Assembly: GCA_016209605.1 (NCBI GenBank) | Contig: JACQVS010000069.1 | Span: 1-42,641 of the forward strand | Direction: 5' to 3' | Length of the DNA: 42,641 bases | Source of the DNA: Planctomycetota bacterium | GTDB lineage: Bacteria; Planctomycetota; UBA8108; JACQVS01 | In this document: positions 33,486 to 42,555 of the stretch, piece by piece | How positions within the stretch are numbered: position 1 is the stretch's first letter | How the letters are laid out: every line of letters starts with the position of its first letter | Position numbers and translations under genes: made by a program | Notes under the pieces: model-generated | What the model saw: the letters and a program-made list of their open reading frames with translations, nothing else | What the model was told of the DNA's origin: nothing | The model's database searches: none

Positions 33486-34004
33486 ATGTCAAAGCGGCTC
33501 CTCGAGACCGACCTCGCCGGCGATCCGGCGGCGGAAGGCGGCCCGGAAGCGGCTTCGGGAGCTCGGGTTGAGCGCGAGGACTCCATCTTCGCCATCCTCC
33601 CATAATTCACCCCTCCCTTCCCCCCTGAGGAGGGCGTCTGCGCCAACCCCGGGTGCCGCCGCCGCGGGATCTGCCACGCCCATCACCTCGAGTTCCTCCT
33701 CTACGGCGGAAAGACGGTTCTTTCCAACACCCTGCTCCTCTGTAAATTCTGCCAAGCCTGCGTTCACCTTGGGCTCCTGAAGATCGAAGGGAATCCCTTC
33801 ACCAGGTTCACCTTCCGGAGGAAGGTCGTCCCGACCCTGGCGGACTTTCAACTGGAACTTAAGGACCTGTCGAGCGTCCCGGAGATCCGCCTCGAGGTGC
33901 GGTCCGGGATCGACGGCCTGGGAAGGAACGGGACGAGCCGCCGCCATTCCGCAATTGCGGAGTCCGCAATTGCGGAATGGAACGGCGCGGCGATCCGGGT
34001 CTGA
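33486..34004 (+). pseudogene. HNH endonuclease remnant, copy 2
   Basis: The frame from ATG 33486 has one in-frame stop (TAA at 33603-33605) and otherwise runs to TGA 34004. After the stop it shows a zinc-type HNH domain: VCANPGCRRRGICHAHHLEF, LLYGGKTVLSNTLLLCKFCQ and ACVHLGLLKIEG, i.e. C-x4-C, HxHH, N and C-x2-C in normal order. The tail LSSVPEIRLEVRSGIDGLGR is shared with copy 1 at 5811-6254; here about 130 bases of the helix-hairpin part are deleted and the palindrome joins directly to GGAACGGCGCGGCGATCC. The N-terminal part before 33486 is not recognisable. The gap 33231-33485 holds no gene I can support. Confidence 0.75.
33944..33980. repeat. 37-bp perfect palindrome inside HNH copy 2
   Basis: Two 18-base arms flank one central G: CCATTCCGCAATTGCGGA and its exact reverse complement. 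Each arm itself contains the 12-bp palindrome CCGCAATTGCGG. It is in frame and encodes SAIAESAIAE. Copy 1 is at 6122-6153. Confidence 0.85.
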
Positions 34005-34135
34005 GCCGGGGTTTCAAACCGAGGCTTCCAGAAGGAGCCCGCAACCCGGTTTCGAGACCGCTGGGCTGGTGGATGGACTGGCTAACCCATGGGGGGATTA
34101 CAATTCCGTTGGTCCACCCATGGCTGAGCGGCGGA

Positions 34136-36499
34136 TCAAAGCATGGTCTGCGGATCGACGTCGACGATCACTTCCCGGGACATCCGGCCGCCGGCGTGCA
34201 CCCCGGCGTTCTTGAGCACCCGCTGCAAGAGCGCCGCCGTGGGGGCCTTGAGGAGGATTTGAAAGCGATGGCGCTCTTCGAGGCGGGTGATGGGGGCCAG
34301 CGCCGGCCCCAGCACCTCGACGCGGCCTCCCCCGTCTCCGGCGGCGGCCGCGCGCAGCCGCCCAGCCAGCTCCGCGGCGGCCTTCTGGCCGCGCTCCGCC
34401 TTCTCGTCCTGGACCAGCACCTTGGCGAGGCGCCCGAAGGGAGGGTATCCCAGCGCCCGCCGGTGCTCGATTTCGGCTTCGAAGAAGCCGCGGTAGTCGT
34501 TTTTCAAGGCGAAGCGAATGGCGTAATGGTCCGGAAAGAAGGTCTGCACGATCACCCGCCCCGGCCGCTCCCCGCGGCCGGCACGGCCGGCGACTTGCGT
34601 GATGAGCTGAAAGGTGCGCTCGGCGGAGCGGAAGTCGGGGAACTGCAGGCCGGTGTCGGCGGAAATGATCCCCACCAGGCTGACGCGCGGAAAGTCGAGC
34701 CCCTTGGCAAGCATCTGCGTCCCCACCAGGATGTCGGTCTCTCCGGAGGCGAACTTCTCCAGGATGGAGTGGAGCGTCTGGTGGTTCTTCACCGCGTCGC
34801 GGTCGAGGCGGCTGACGCGCGCGCCTTGGTAGCGCCGGCTGATGACCTCCTCGATCTTTTCGGTCCCCACGCCGGCCCGTCTCAGGCTCCCGGCCTGGCA
34901 CTCGGGGCAGCTCCTGGGGACCTCGTAGCGCGCATCGCAGTAATGGCACTGGGTGAAGCCCTCGCAGCGATGGTAGGTGAGCGAGATGTCGCAGTAGCGG
35001 CAGCGCAGCACGAACCCGCAGCGGACGCAGTGGAGGAAGGTGGAGAAGCCGCGCCGGTTGAGGAAGAGGATGGCCTGCTCCTTCCGGCGCAGGCACTCGC
35101 GGATCTGGAAGTCGAGCTGAGCGCAGATCAAGCCGCCGCCATCGGCCCGGTAGAAGTCCTGGTTCAGCGACACCACCGCGATGGCGGGCAGATCGTGGCG
35201 GGTGACGCGTTTCGGCATCTCCGCCAGGCGGTACTTGCCGGCGCGCGCGTGCTGGTAGCTCTCCAGCGAGGGAGTGGCCGTTCCCAGGACGATGGGGATC
35301 TTGAGCAGATGGGCGCGCAGGATGGCGACGTCGCGGCCGTGGTAGCGCGGTGACGACTCCTGCTTGTAGCTGGGCTCGTGTTCTTCATCGACGATGATCA
35401 AGCGCAGGTCCGGGATGGGAGCGAAAACCGCCGATCGCGCGCCGATCACCAGCCGCACGCGGCCGGACTGGATGTCCTGCCACTCCTCGGCGCGGCGGCG
35501 GTCGCTGAGCAGGGAGTGGAGGACGGCCACGGGCGCATCGGGCAGGCCATCCTGGAAGCGCTTCACCGTTTGCGGGGTGAGGGAAATCTCCGGCACCAGC
35601 ACCAGGCCGCGGCCGCCGGCGCGCAGGGCGCGTTCGAGGGCTCGCAGGTACACCTCCGTCTTGCCGCTGCCGGTGACGCCGTGGATGAGGATGGGCGGGA
35701 GCGCCGCGCCCGGCGCCGCTTCCAGAGCGCTGGAGATCATCTCCAGGGCCCGCTGCTGATCGGGGTGCAGCTCGAAGCGGCGTTTTTCGCCGGGGCCCAG
35801 GGGCTGGCCGCCAGGGCTCCCTGGACTCGATGTCCCTTGATCCGCCGCCGCCGGCGAGGCGCGCGGGGACCGGGGCAGGACCAACATGTCGGTGGCGATC
35901 CAGCCCTTGGCCTTGAGGGCGGCCAGGGACTCGCGCGTGGCCGGCAGCTCCTCGAGGAGCGGGCGGAGAAGCTGCGGCTCCGGGTGGAGCGCCAGGTGGC
36001 GGAGCAGTCGAGACTGCGATCTGGCCTTATTTTCGAGCCTCTGCGCCTCCTGGAGCAACTCCGCGGCGGAACGCTGCGGTAGGATGAAGAGCCGGCGCCG
36101 GCCCTCATTCCCCGAGCGGATGCCCGGCGGCAGGGCGGCTTCCAGCACCTCCCCCCAGCTGGCGTGGTAATATTCGGCGATCCAGCGGGTGAGCTCGAGG
36201 AGATGGGCATCGAAGCGGCAGTCGGGGTGGAGGATCTCCTGGATCGCCTTGAGGTCCTTGACCTGCGCCTCCTCCGGAAAGCCGACGCAGACGCCGGTGC
36301 TGGAGCGCCTGCCGAACGGCACCGCCACGCGATGTCCCAGCTCGAGGCGGCCGGCCAGAGCCGGAGGGATCTGGTAGTGGAAGAGCCGGCTCACCGGGGC
36401 GTTGACCGCGATTTCCGCGACCTGCCGGCGGCAGCCGGGCGGAACCAGGGGCATCGAGAAGGGGCTGGGCTCCGGTTTCTCGCCTAGCTTGCTGATCAT
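34136..36499 (-). CDS. priA: Primosomal protein N' (replication restart helicase)
   Basis: 787 aa from ATG 36499 (MISKLGEKP). PriA recognises stalled forks and reloads the replisome; it is a 3'-5' helicase. The N-terminal 3'-DNA-binding domain has LFHYQIPPALAGRLELGHRV and PFGRRSSTGVCVG. Walker A is IHGVTGSGKTEVYLRALE, and the Walker B position reads LIIVDEEHEPSYKQE. The zinc site lies in the FLHCVRCGFVLRCRYCDISL and FTQCHYCDARYEVPRSCPEC stretches (eight Cys). GTQMLAKGLDFPRVSLVGII and LITQVAGRAGRGERPGRVIV are helicase motifs V and VI. An Ala/Gly-rich linker at about residues 205-235 is longer than usual. It stands alone. Confidence 0.95.
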   Translation of the reverse strand: MISKLGEKPEPSPFSMPLVPPGCRRQVAEIAVNAPVSRLFHYQIPPALAGRLELGHRVAVPFGRRSSTGVCVGFPEEAQVKDLKAIQEILHPDCRFDAHLLELTRWIAEYYHASWGEVLEAALPPGIRSGNEGRRRLFILPQRSAAELLQEAQRLENKARSQSRLLRHLALHPEPQLLRPLLEELPATRESLAALKAKGWIATDMLVLPRSPRASPAAADQGTSSPGSPGGQPLGPGEKRRFELHPDQQRALEMISSALEAAPGAALPPILIHGVTGSGKTEVYLRALERALRAGGRGLVLVPEISLTPQTVKRFQDGLPDAPVAVLHSLLSDRRRAEEWQDIQSGRVRLVIGARSAVFAPIPDLRLIIVDEEHEPSYKQESSPRYHGRDVAILRAHLLKIPIVLGTATPSLESYQHARAGKYRLAEMPKRVTRHDLPAIAVVSLNQDFYRADGGGLICAQLDFQIRECLRRKEQAILFLNRRGFSTFLHCVRCGFVLRCRYCDISLTYHRCEGFTQCHYCDARYEVPRSCPECQAGSLRRAGVGTEKIEEVISRRYQGARVSRLDRDAVKNHQTLHSILEKFASGETDILVGTQMLAKGLDFPRVSLVGIISADTGLQFPDFRSAERTFQLITQVAGRAGRGERPGRVIVQTFFPDHYAIRFALKNDYRGFFEAEIEHRRALGYPPFGRLAKVLVQDEKAERGQKAAAELAGRLRAAAAGDGGGRVEVLGPALAPITRLEERHRFQILLKAPTAALLQRVLKNAGVHAGGRMSREVIVDVDPQTML

Positions 36500-36550
36500 G
36501 GCGCCAGGATTATAGCGCCCGCCGGACAAAGGGGAAGGGCTTGCGAGGAC

Positions 36551-38281
36551 TCACGGCAGCGCCGCGGCCGCCGGCTGCTTATGGGACGGCGGCGGGGATT
36601 GAATCGAGGGCTGCTGCGAGGGGGCGAGCGGCAGGAAAACCGTGAAGGTCGTGCCCTTGCCGTACTCGCTGTCGACCGTCACCCGGCCGCGGTGCTTGTC
36701 GACGATCATCTTGACGATCGACAGGCCGAGGCCGGTCCCCTCGATGCCCTTGGCGCGGTTGCTCGGCGCCCTGCGGAAGCTCTCCCAGATGCTGGCAAGG
36801 TCGGACTTCTTGATCCCGATCCCTTCATCCTGCACGGCCATTTGCGCCACGTTCTCCGTCCTCGAGATGCGCATCCAGATGTTGCCGCCTTGCGGCGAGT
36901 ATTTGATGGCGTTGGAGATCAGGTTCTCGAAGACGCGGATGATGCGGTGCGGCTCGCACAGCACGAAAACGGGCTCCGCCGGCTTTTCCAGGTGAAGGTG
37001 ATGGCGCTGCGACTGCAGCATGAACGGCTCGACGACCCGCTCCGCCAGCGCCGCCAGGTTGACCGTCTCCTTCGGCTCATCGGCCACCGTGGAGCGCAGG
37101 GCGGAAAGCTCCAGGAAGTCCAGCGCCAGGCTCTGCAGCCGCTCGGCGCTCGCCTCGACGATCTTCAAGATGTCGAATTGCTCGGCGGTGAAGTTCTCCT
37201 TGGAGACGAGCAGCAGGTCGCAGCCGCTGATGATCCCCGCCAGGGGGGTCTTCATGTCGTGGATCAGCCCCAGGAGGTATTCCGACTTGAGCACGTCGAG
37301 CGTGCGCAGGTTCTGCACTTCCACGTGCAGGCTGACATCCTGGAAGACGAACACCCAGCCGGAGCTTCCCGCGCTGTTCAGCTCGAGCGGCGTCGCCGAC
37401 ACCATGAGCGGGATGACTTTCCCCTCCTGGTCCAGGACCTCCACCGGCAGGTCGAGGATCGGCTCGCGCGGATCCTTTTCGGTGATGACGTTGCGCACGA
37501 TCGGAACCAGCTCCGGGGCCATCACCTCCTCGTACGAGCGGCCGAAAAAGTTGCCGCTGATCACCATCTTCGCCGCCGGGTTGGAGCAGACGATCCGGCC
37601 CTCGCGGTCAACCGCCACCACCCCCTGGCGCACGCTTTCGATGATGCCGCGGTTGAGGGCGCCGATGCGGATGAAGGCGGAGGACAGGTTGTGGTGCGCG
37701 ACGAAGGCCGCCAGCTCCTTGAGGAGGTAGTCCGCTGTTTGCAGCCGGAAGCCCGGCAGCGCGGCCGCCGGCGCTCGCAGACCCAAGGCGGCCAGGCCGA
37801 CCGGCTTGAGGCGGTAAATCAGCGGCGTCAGGATGGCCGTCGGCAGGCCGTAGTAATCCTCCCCGGCAGCTTCCGGGCGCAGGCTCTTGATCACGGGGGT
37901 CATTTCCTCGAGAACCCGTTTCTGCTCGCCGGCGGAAAAGGGGATGGGAAGGGGCTGGCCGTCGGCCAGGGGCAAATACTGGTAAACCGCCGGCAGGACC
38001 TCCGACCCGTCTTCCTGCAGGAAGACCTCGAACGCCTCGACCTGCAGGTAGCTTTTCAAGAGATCCAGAATGATGGGATAAGCCTCTTTCGGCTCGTTAA
38101 AGCCGCGCAAGCGCAGGATCTCCTCCTGAAAGCGGAAGAAGTGCTGCACCGTCTCGAAGAGGTTGTCGTTCTCCGCCCGCAGCTGGTTGATCAAGCAGTC
38201 GGCGGGTCCAGCCGGCCTGGGACTCGGCGTTTCCCCGGAGAAATTCCCTCCTGCTTTCGCCATCGGATTGAGCTCTGTCAT
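36551..38281 (-). CDS. PAS-domain sensor histidine kinase
   Basis: 576 aa from ATG 38281 (MTELNPMAK). No membrane segments, so a cytosolic sensor. Residues about 45-220 are a GAF-like input region (PIILDLLKSYLQVEAFEVFL). A PAS domain (about 225-345) includes GIIESVRQGVVAVDREGRIV and SSGWVFVFQDVSLHVEV. HisKA has the phosphorylated His in YLLGLIHDMKTPLAGIISG. HATPase_c motifs follow: N box IRVFENLISNAIKYSPQ, G1 VQDEGIGIKKSD and G2 GIEGTGLGLSIVKMIVDKH. No response regulator is adjacent, so its partner is elsewhere. The signal is unknown. Confidence 0.92.
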   Translation of the reverse strand: MTELNPMAKAGGNFSGETPSPRPAGPADCLINQLRAENDNLFETVQHFFRFQEEILRLRGFNEPKEAYPIILDLLKSYLQVEAFEVFLQEDGSEVLPAVYQYLPLADGQPLPIPFSAGEQKRVLEEMTPVIKSLRPEAAGEDYYGLPTAILTPLIYRLKPVGLAALGLRAPAAALPGFRLQTADYLLKELAAFVAHHNLSSAFIRIGALNRGIIESVRQGVVAVDREGRIVCSNPAAKMVISGNFFGRSYEEVMAPELVPIVRNVITEKDPREPILDLPVEVLDQEGKVIPLMVSATPLELNSAGSSGWVFVFQDVSLHVEVQNLRTLDVLKSEYLLGLIHDMKTPLAGIISGCDLLLVSKENFTAEQFDILKIVEASAERLQSLALDFLELSALRSTVADEPKETVNLAALAERVVEPFMLQSQRHHLHLEKPAEPVFVLCEPHRIIRVFENLISNAIKYSPQGGNIWMRISRTENVAQMAVQDEGIGIKKSDLASIWESFRRAPSNRAKGIEGTGLGLSIVKMIVDKHRGRVTVDSEYGKGTTFTVFLPLAPSQQPSIQSPPPSHKQPAAAALP

Positions 38282-38450
38282 GCTAAGACTCTTTCCCGGA
38301 TCCGGCTTGTAGTGTAAGACTTGGAAAAGACCGGCCACTTTCCGCCCATAAGTTAACGGGCCGTTTAAAAAGAATAAGATGGAAGCTGGGAATCTGGCAA
38401 ATGGGGGTAAAATAATTCCCCTGGTTATTCCGGAGTCCTGATCCGATTCT

Positions 38451-40145
38451 TTGGAGCAAACAAGGCCCTTGTCGATCGCTTTTCATACGCTTCCCAGCGC
38501 TTTTCTGGAACGGCCGGAGTTCCGGCCTCACGCGCCGCATCCGGAAGGCCGCCGATCCTTGTGGTTACCGGCCCACCCGCGCTTTCAGGTCGAGGAGGGC
38601 ACGCTGTTTGCTTCTGAAGATCCATCGGGAAGACAGTCTTTCCTGAGCCGCCCTTCCCCCTGCCGGCTGGGCGGCGCGGCGCTGGCGGGCCTTTTCCGCG
38701 AGCTGGCCCGGCGCTGGGGTCTGTCCTGGAGTCCGTCGGCGGAGAAGAATCTGGCTCGCCTGGAGGATCCGGGCGCCCGGCTGGTGATCACCGGCCAGCA
38801 GCCGGGCTTCCTCACCGGCCCGCTGTTCACTTTTTTCAAGGCGGCCTCGGTGGCCGGCCTGGCCGGACATCTCGAAGCCAGGCGCCGGCGCCCGTATATC
38901 CCGGTCTTGTGGGTGGCGGGCGAGGATCACGATCTCGAGGAAGCGCGCTCGGCCTGTTTCCCCGGGGCCGGCGCCGCCGGCCATTGCTTCCAGCTTCCCC
39001 AGCCGGCGGATCGCCGGCCGCTCTCCTCCTATGCTATCGATGCGGAGACCCTGCGGGTCGTGGCGGCGGTCAAGGAGCACCTGGGGGGGAGGCGGCGCGC
39101 GGAGGAGGCTTTCCGGCTCCTCGACCACTACCGCGCGGGGCGGACCTTGAGCTCGGCCTGCGGCGCGGTGCTCGCGGACCTCCTGGCGCCATGGGGCCTC
39201 CTGGTGATCGAGCCCGAGGCCTTGCGGCCCCACTCCCGGCCGATCATCGAGCGGGCGCTTCAAGATCCCGAGGGGCTGATGCGAGCCGTCCGCCGGGGCG
39301 TCGAGGAGGTCGAGAGCCTGGGGCTCCGGGCTCAAGTGCCGGAGCGCTTCCCGCTCTTCTTGCTCGAGGAGGGGGCCGCCGGCCGCCGCCACCACCTGGA
39401 ACCGGTTTCCGGCGGATTTCGAGCCGGCGGCAGCGGAGAGTTCTTGACCACGGCGCGGTCCCTGGACATCCTGAAGGAAGCGCCGGAGCGCTTTTCCACG
39501 GGCGTCCTGCTGCGCCCGGTCGTCCAAGAGGCGCTTCTCCCCGTCGAGGCGGCAGTCGGCGGCCCGGCGGAGGTGGCGTACTTCGCGCAGCTGGGCCCGG
39601 TCTTCGAGCACTTCGGGCTGTCGAAGACCCCCATGGTCCTGCGCTTCAGCGCCTCCCTGCTCGAGGGGAAGGTGTGCCGGGCCATGGAGCGGCTGGGCAT
39701 CGGCCCCGGCAGCCTGGAGGCGCTGCTCCGGGCGCGGAATCCACAGGATCTGATTCCCGCCGGCCAGGAAAACGCCGCCGAGCGGTTGCTCGCCGAGCTG
39801 CGGCCGCTGGTGGGGGAGCGCCTTCGCGATGCCGTTGCCGCCGCCCGGTTGAGCGCCGGCGAGGCCGAGCGCCTCCACGCCGGCGCCCGGGAGATCGTGA
39901 AAAGCCTGGAGCGTTTCCAGCGGCGGCTGCAGCGCATGGTGGAAGCGGTTTCGGGCGAGCGGATGAGCGCCGCCTCCACCGTCTGGAACCATCTCTTCCC
40001 CGGCGGCGTTTTACAGGAGCGGAAGTGGAACGTCTTCCACTTTCTGGCCAAGTACGGCCGGGAGTGGGTGGCGGCCGTGGTGGAGGAGGTCCAGAAGGAG
40101 CCTTTCCAGGTCCGCCACTCTTGGGGGATGTTTGACAAGGATTAG
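38451..40145 (+). CDS. bshC: Bacillithiol synthase, cysteine-adding enzyme
   Basis: Adds cysteine to glucosaminyl-malate in the last step of bacillithiol synthesis. About 564 aa. LVITGQQPGFLTGPLFTFFK and YIPVLWVAGEDHDLEEARS are the signature nucleotide-binding-like motifs of BshC, and a C-terminal coiled coil (about residues 470-520, IVKSLERFQRRLQRMVEA) is usual. The start is uncertain: TTG 38451 is the longest after an in-frame TGA, while TTG 38469 has GGAG 12 bases upstream and may be better. First gene of bshC-bshB1-bshA (21-base gap to the next). The upstream gap 38282-38450 is the divergent promoter region with the histidine kinase; I see no distinct sites. Confidence 0.92.
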   Translation: MEQTRPLSIAFHTLPSAFLERPEFRPHAPHPEGRRSLWLPAHPRFQVEEGTLFASEDPSGRQSFLSRPSPCRLGGAALAGLFRELARRWGLSWSPSAEKNLARLEDPGARLVITGQQPGFLTGPLFTFFKAASVAGLAGHLEARRRRPYIPVLWVAGEDHDLEEARSACFPGAGAAGHCFQLPQPADRRPLSSYAIDAETLRVVAAVKEHLGGRRRAEEAFRLLDHYRAGRTLSSACGAVLADLLAPWGLLVIEPEALRPHSRPIIERALQDPEGLMRAVRRGVEEVESLGLRAQVPERFPLFLLEEGAAGRRHHLEPVSGGFRAGGSGEFLTTARSLDILKEAPERFSTGVLLRPVVQEALLPVEAAVGGPAEVAYFAQLGPVFEHFGLSKTPMVLRFSASLLEGKVCRAMERLGIGPGSLEALLRARNPQDLIPAGQENAAERLLAELRPLVGERLRDAVAAARLSAGEAERLHAGAREIVKSLERFQRRLQRMVEAVSGERMSAASTVWNHLFPGGVLQERKWNVFHFLAKYGREWVAAVVEEVQKEPFQVRHSWGMFDKD

Positions 40146-40166
40146 AAGGAAATTTTTGAAAACGAC

Positions 40167-40949
40167 ATGACCTCGAAGAACACACCACCCGTTTCGTCTC
40201 CAACCCCTTTGCAAGCTTGCGACCTCGTCGTCTTCACGGCCCATCCCGACGATGCCGAGCTGTGCTGCGGCGGCCTGCTGATCCTCTCGGCGGAGCAGGG
40301 CTGGCGGACGGCCGTGGTCGACTTGACCCGCGGCGAGCTGGGGACGCTGGGAACGCCGGAGCTCCGCGCCCAGGAGTCGGAGGCCGCGAGCCGCATCCTG
40401 GGCCTCTCGGCGCGCCGGAACCTCGGCCTGCCGGATGGCCGCCTCTTCGACACCGACGAGAACCGCCGGCTCATCGTCCGGACCATCCGCGAGCTGCGGC
40501 CGCGCCTGGTGATCGCGCCGCCCAGCGAGGACCATCATCCCGACCACCTGGCGACCTCGGAGCTGGTGCGCCGCAGCTTTTACCTCTGCGGCATCGGGAA
40601 ATACCTGCCGGAGCTGGAGCCGTGGCGGCCGCGCGGCCTCCTCACCTACACCGGCAGCCAGCCGGTCATCCCCCAGCTGGTGGTGGACATCAGCGCCGTC
40701 ATCGATCGCCGCATGCAGGCGGTGCGCTGCTACCGGTCCCAGTTCCACCAGCCGGCCAACCCCCGGCCCGCGGAATCCTCCCCGGTGCGCATCGCGGCCC
40801 CCTACTTTCTCGACACGATTGAAGGGCGGCTGGCGTACTTCGGCTCGCTCATCGGCGTCTCCTACGGCGAGGCGTACTCCGGCGAGCTGCCCCTTCCGGT
40901 CACGGACCTGGTGCGGCTGTTCGAGAAGGAGCCATGGAAAAACCCCTGA
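40167..40949 (+). CDS. bshB1: Bacillithiol biosynthesis deacetylase
   Basis: 260-aa zinc deacetylase of the LmbE family, which removes the acetyl group from GlcNAc-malate. The metal and catalytic motif FTAHPDDAELCCGG (His26, Asp28, Asp29) and the second zinc ligand region APPSEDHHPDHLATSELV are intact. GELGTLGTPELRAQESEAAS and YRSQFHQPANP are characteristic of the BshB1 group. It lies between bshC and bshA and overlaps bshA by 16 bases. The family also includes mycothiol and GlcNAc-PI deacetylases, but the context decides for BshB1. Confidence 0.93.
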   Translation: MTSKNTPPVSSPTPLQACDLVVFTAHPDDAELCCGGLLILSAEQGWRTAVVDLTRGELGTLGTPELRAQESEAASRILGLSARRNLGLPDGRLFDTDENRRLIVRTIRELRPRLVIAPPSEDHHPDHLATSELVRRSFYLCGIGKYLPELEPWRPRGLLTYTGSQPVIPQLVVDISAVIDRRMQAVRCYRSQFHQPANPRPAESSPVRIAAPYFLDTIEGRLAYFGSLIGVSYGEAYSGELPLPVTDLVRLFEKEPWKNP

Positions 40950-42082
40950 AGCCGCTCAACCTCGGGATCATCTGCCATCCGACTTACGGCGGCAGCGGCG
41001 TGGTGGCCTCCGAGCTGGGGATGGCCCTGGCGGACCGCGGCCACCACGTGCACATTTTCAGCTACCTGCGCCCCTTCCGCATCCCCGCAACCCATCTCCG
41101 CACGCAATTCCACGAGGTCGAGGTGACCTCCTACCCGCTCTTCAAGTACCCGCCTTATACCTCGGCCCTGGCGACCAAGCTGGCGGCGATCTGCAAGGAG
41201 CAGCCCATGGATCTCCTCCACGCCCACTACGCCATCCCCCATGCCATCAGCACCTACCTCTGCAAGCAGATGATCGGCGCCGGCGCGCCCCGGACGGTGA
41301 CCACCCTGCACGGCACCGACATCACCCTGGTCGGCCTGGACAAGTCGTTCTTCGAGATCACCCGCTTCAGCATCCTCGAGAGCGATGGGGTGACGGCGGT
41401 GTCGGAAAATCTCGCCCTGGAAACACGGGAGAAGTTCCAGATCGACTGCCCCATTCAGGTCATCCCCAACTTCGTCGACACCGGGCAGTTCAAACCGAGC
41501 TTGCGAGATGCCGGCCTGCGGGCCGCCTTCGCCCCCAAGGAGGAGGCGCTCATCGGGCACCTCTCCAATTTCCGGGCGGTGAAGCGCGTCCTCGATGTGG
41601 TGCGCATTTTCCACCGCGTCGTGCAGAAGGCGCCTGCGCGGCTCCTTCTCATCGGCGATGGCCCAGAGCGCGAGCCGGCGCGCAATCTGGTGGCGGAGCT
41701 GGGGATTCAGCCCAAGGTCAAGTTCCTTGGCCTGCACCGGCAGATCCCCGCCCTGCTGGCGCAGCTCGATGTGTTCCTGCTGCCCAGCGAGTACGAGAGC
41801 TTCGGCCTGGCGGCCCTCGAAGCCATGGCGTGCGGGGTGCCGGTGGTGGCCAGCCGCACCGGCGGGCTGCCGGAGGTGGTGATCGACGGGGAGTGCGGCT
41901 TCCTCCGCCCGGTGGGGGACCTCGCCGCCATGGCGCGGGCGGCCCTGGACCTCATCGCCCGGCCGGACCTGCGCCGACGCCTGGGAAAAGCCGCCCGGCA
42001 GCGGGCCGAGAAGTGTTTTCCAAGAGATCGCATCGTGGAAATTTACGAGAGCTTTTACCGGAAAGTGCTTGAAAAAAAATAG
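40934..42082 (+). CDS. bshA: N-acetyl-alpha-D-glucosaminyl L-malate synthase
   Basis: 382-aa GT4 glycosyltransferase; first step of bacillithiol synthesis, UDP-GlcNAc + L-malate to GlcNAc-malate. [20 protein letters not shown] and [17 protein letters not shown] are the typical N-terminus, [20 protein letters not shown] and [20 protein letters not shown] are conserved in BshA, and [20 protein letters not shown] is the donor-site motif with the E-x7-E pair. GAAGGAGCC precedes the ATG. Translation is coupled to bshB1 by a 16-base overlap. Confidence 0.94.
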   Translation: MEKPLKPLNLGIICHPTYGGSGVVASELGMALADRGHHVHIFSYLRPFRIPATHLRTQFHEVEVTSYPLFKYPPYTSALATKLAAICKEQPMDLLHAHYAIPHAISTYLCKQMIGAGAPRTVTTLHGTDITLVGLDKSFFEITRFSILESDGVTAVSENLALETREKFQIDCPIQVIPNFVDTGQFKPSLRDAGLRAAFAPKEEALIGHLSNFRAVKRVLDVVRIFHRVVQKAPARLLLIGDGPEREPARNLVAELGIQPKVKFLGLHRQIPALLAQLDVFLLPSEYESFGLAALEAMACGVPVVASRTGGLPEVVIDGECGFLRPVGDLAAMARAALDLIARPDLRRRLGKAARQRAEKCFPRDRIVEIYESFYRKVLEKK

Positions 42083-42119
42083 TGGCTGTCAGTAATTTTT
42101 TCGTTTAAATTTCACAATC

Positions 42120-42380
42120 ATGCCCGTTCAACTCAGCTTCAGCGACAAGGTCCTCTCCGGCGTCAACCACTCCTTCACCATCACCTCCAGTGAAGGGCCG
42201 CCGGCCGGCGAGGTGCTGGTGGGGGGGAAGCCGGTGCCGCATCGCCTGGTGCCGCTGCGCGAGCCGAAGTGGAAGATCTCCTTCACCGTTCCCGCCAACA
42301 CCGCCGGCCAGGAGCTGGTGGTGCGGGTGCGCGCCGGCGCGAGCAGCCTCGAGGAGAAGAAGCCGATCGCCGCCGGCTAG
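42120..42380 (+). CDS. Small protein of unknown function downstream of bshA
   Basis: 86 aa (MPVQLSFSDKVLSGVNHSFT to KKPIAAG). The strand-rich pattern with SFTITSSEGPPAGEVLVGGK and WKISFTVPANTAGQELVVRV looks like a single Ig/FnIII-type beta domain with no signal peptide. It starts 37 bases after bshA and may be in the same transcript. I do not recognise a family. Codon use resembles the bsh genes, so it is probably real. The following 42381-42555 holds nothing I can identify. Confidence 0.55.
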   Translation: MPVQLSFSDKVLSGVNHSFTITSSEGPPAGEVLVGGKPVPHRLVPLREPKWKISFTVPANTAGQELVVRVRAGASSLEEKKPIAAG

Positions 42381-42555
42381 CCCTACAGCTCAGAAGGAGA
42401 CCGCTTTTCTCTGGCCCGTAGGCATCCCGCCCGCGCTCGATCATAGTGTCGGTGTAGCGGCGGACAATTCACAGGAAGTCGGGACCGTCCGGCCTCGCTG
42501 GGCGGCATAAACACAGCGAGACATTTTATCGCGGTCTGACAACCCTTGGCAATTC

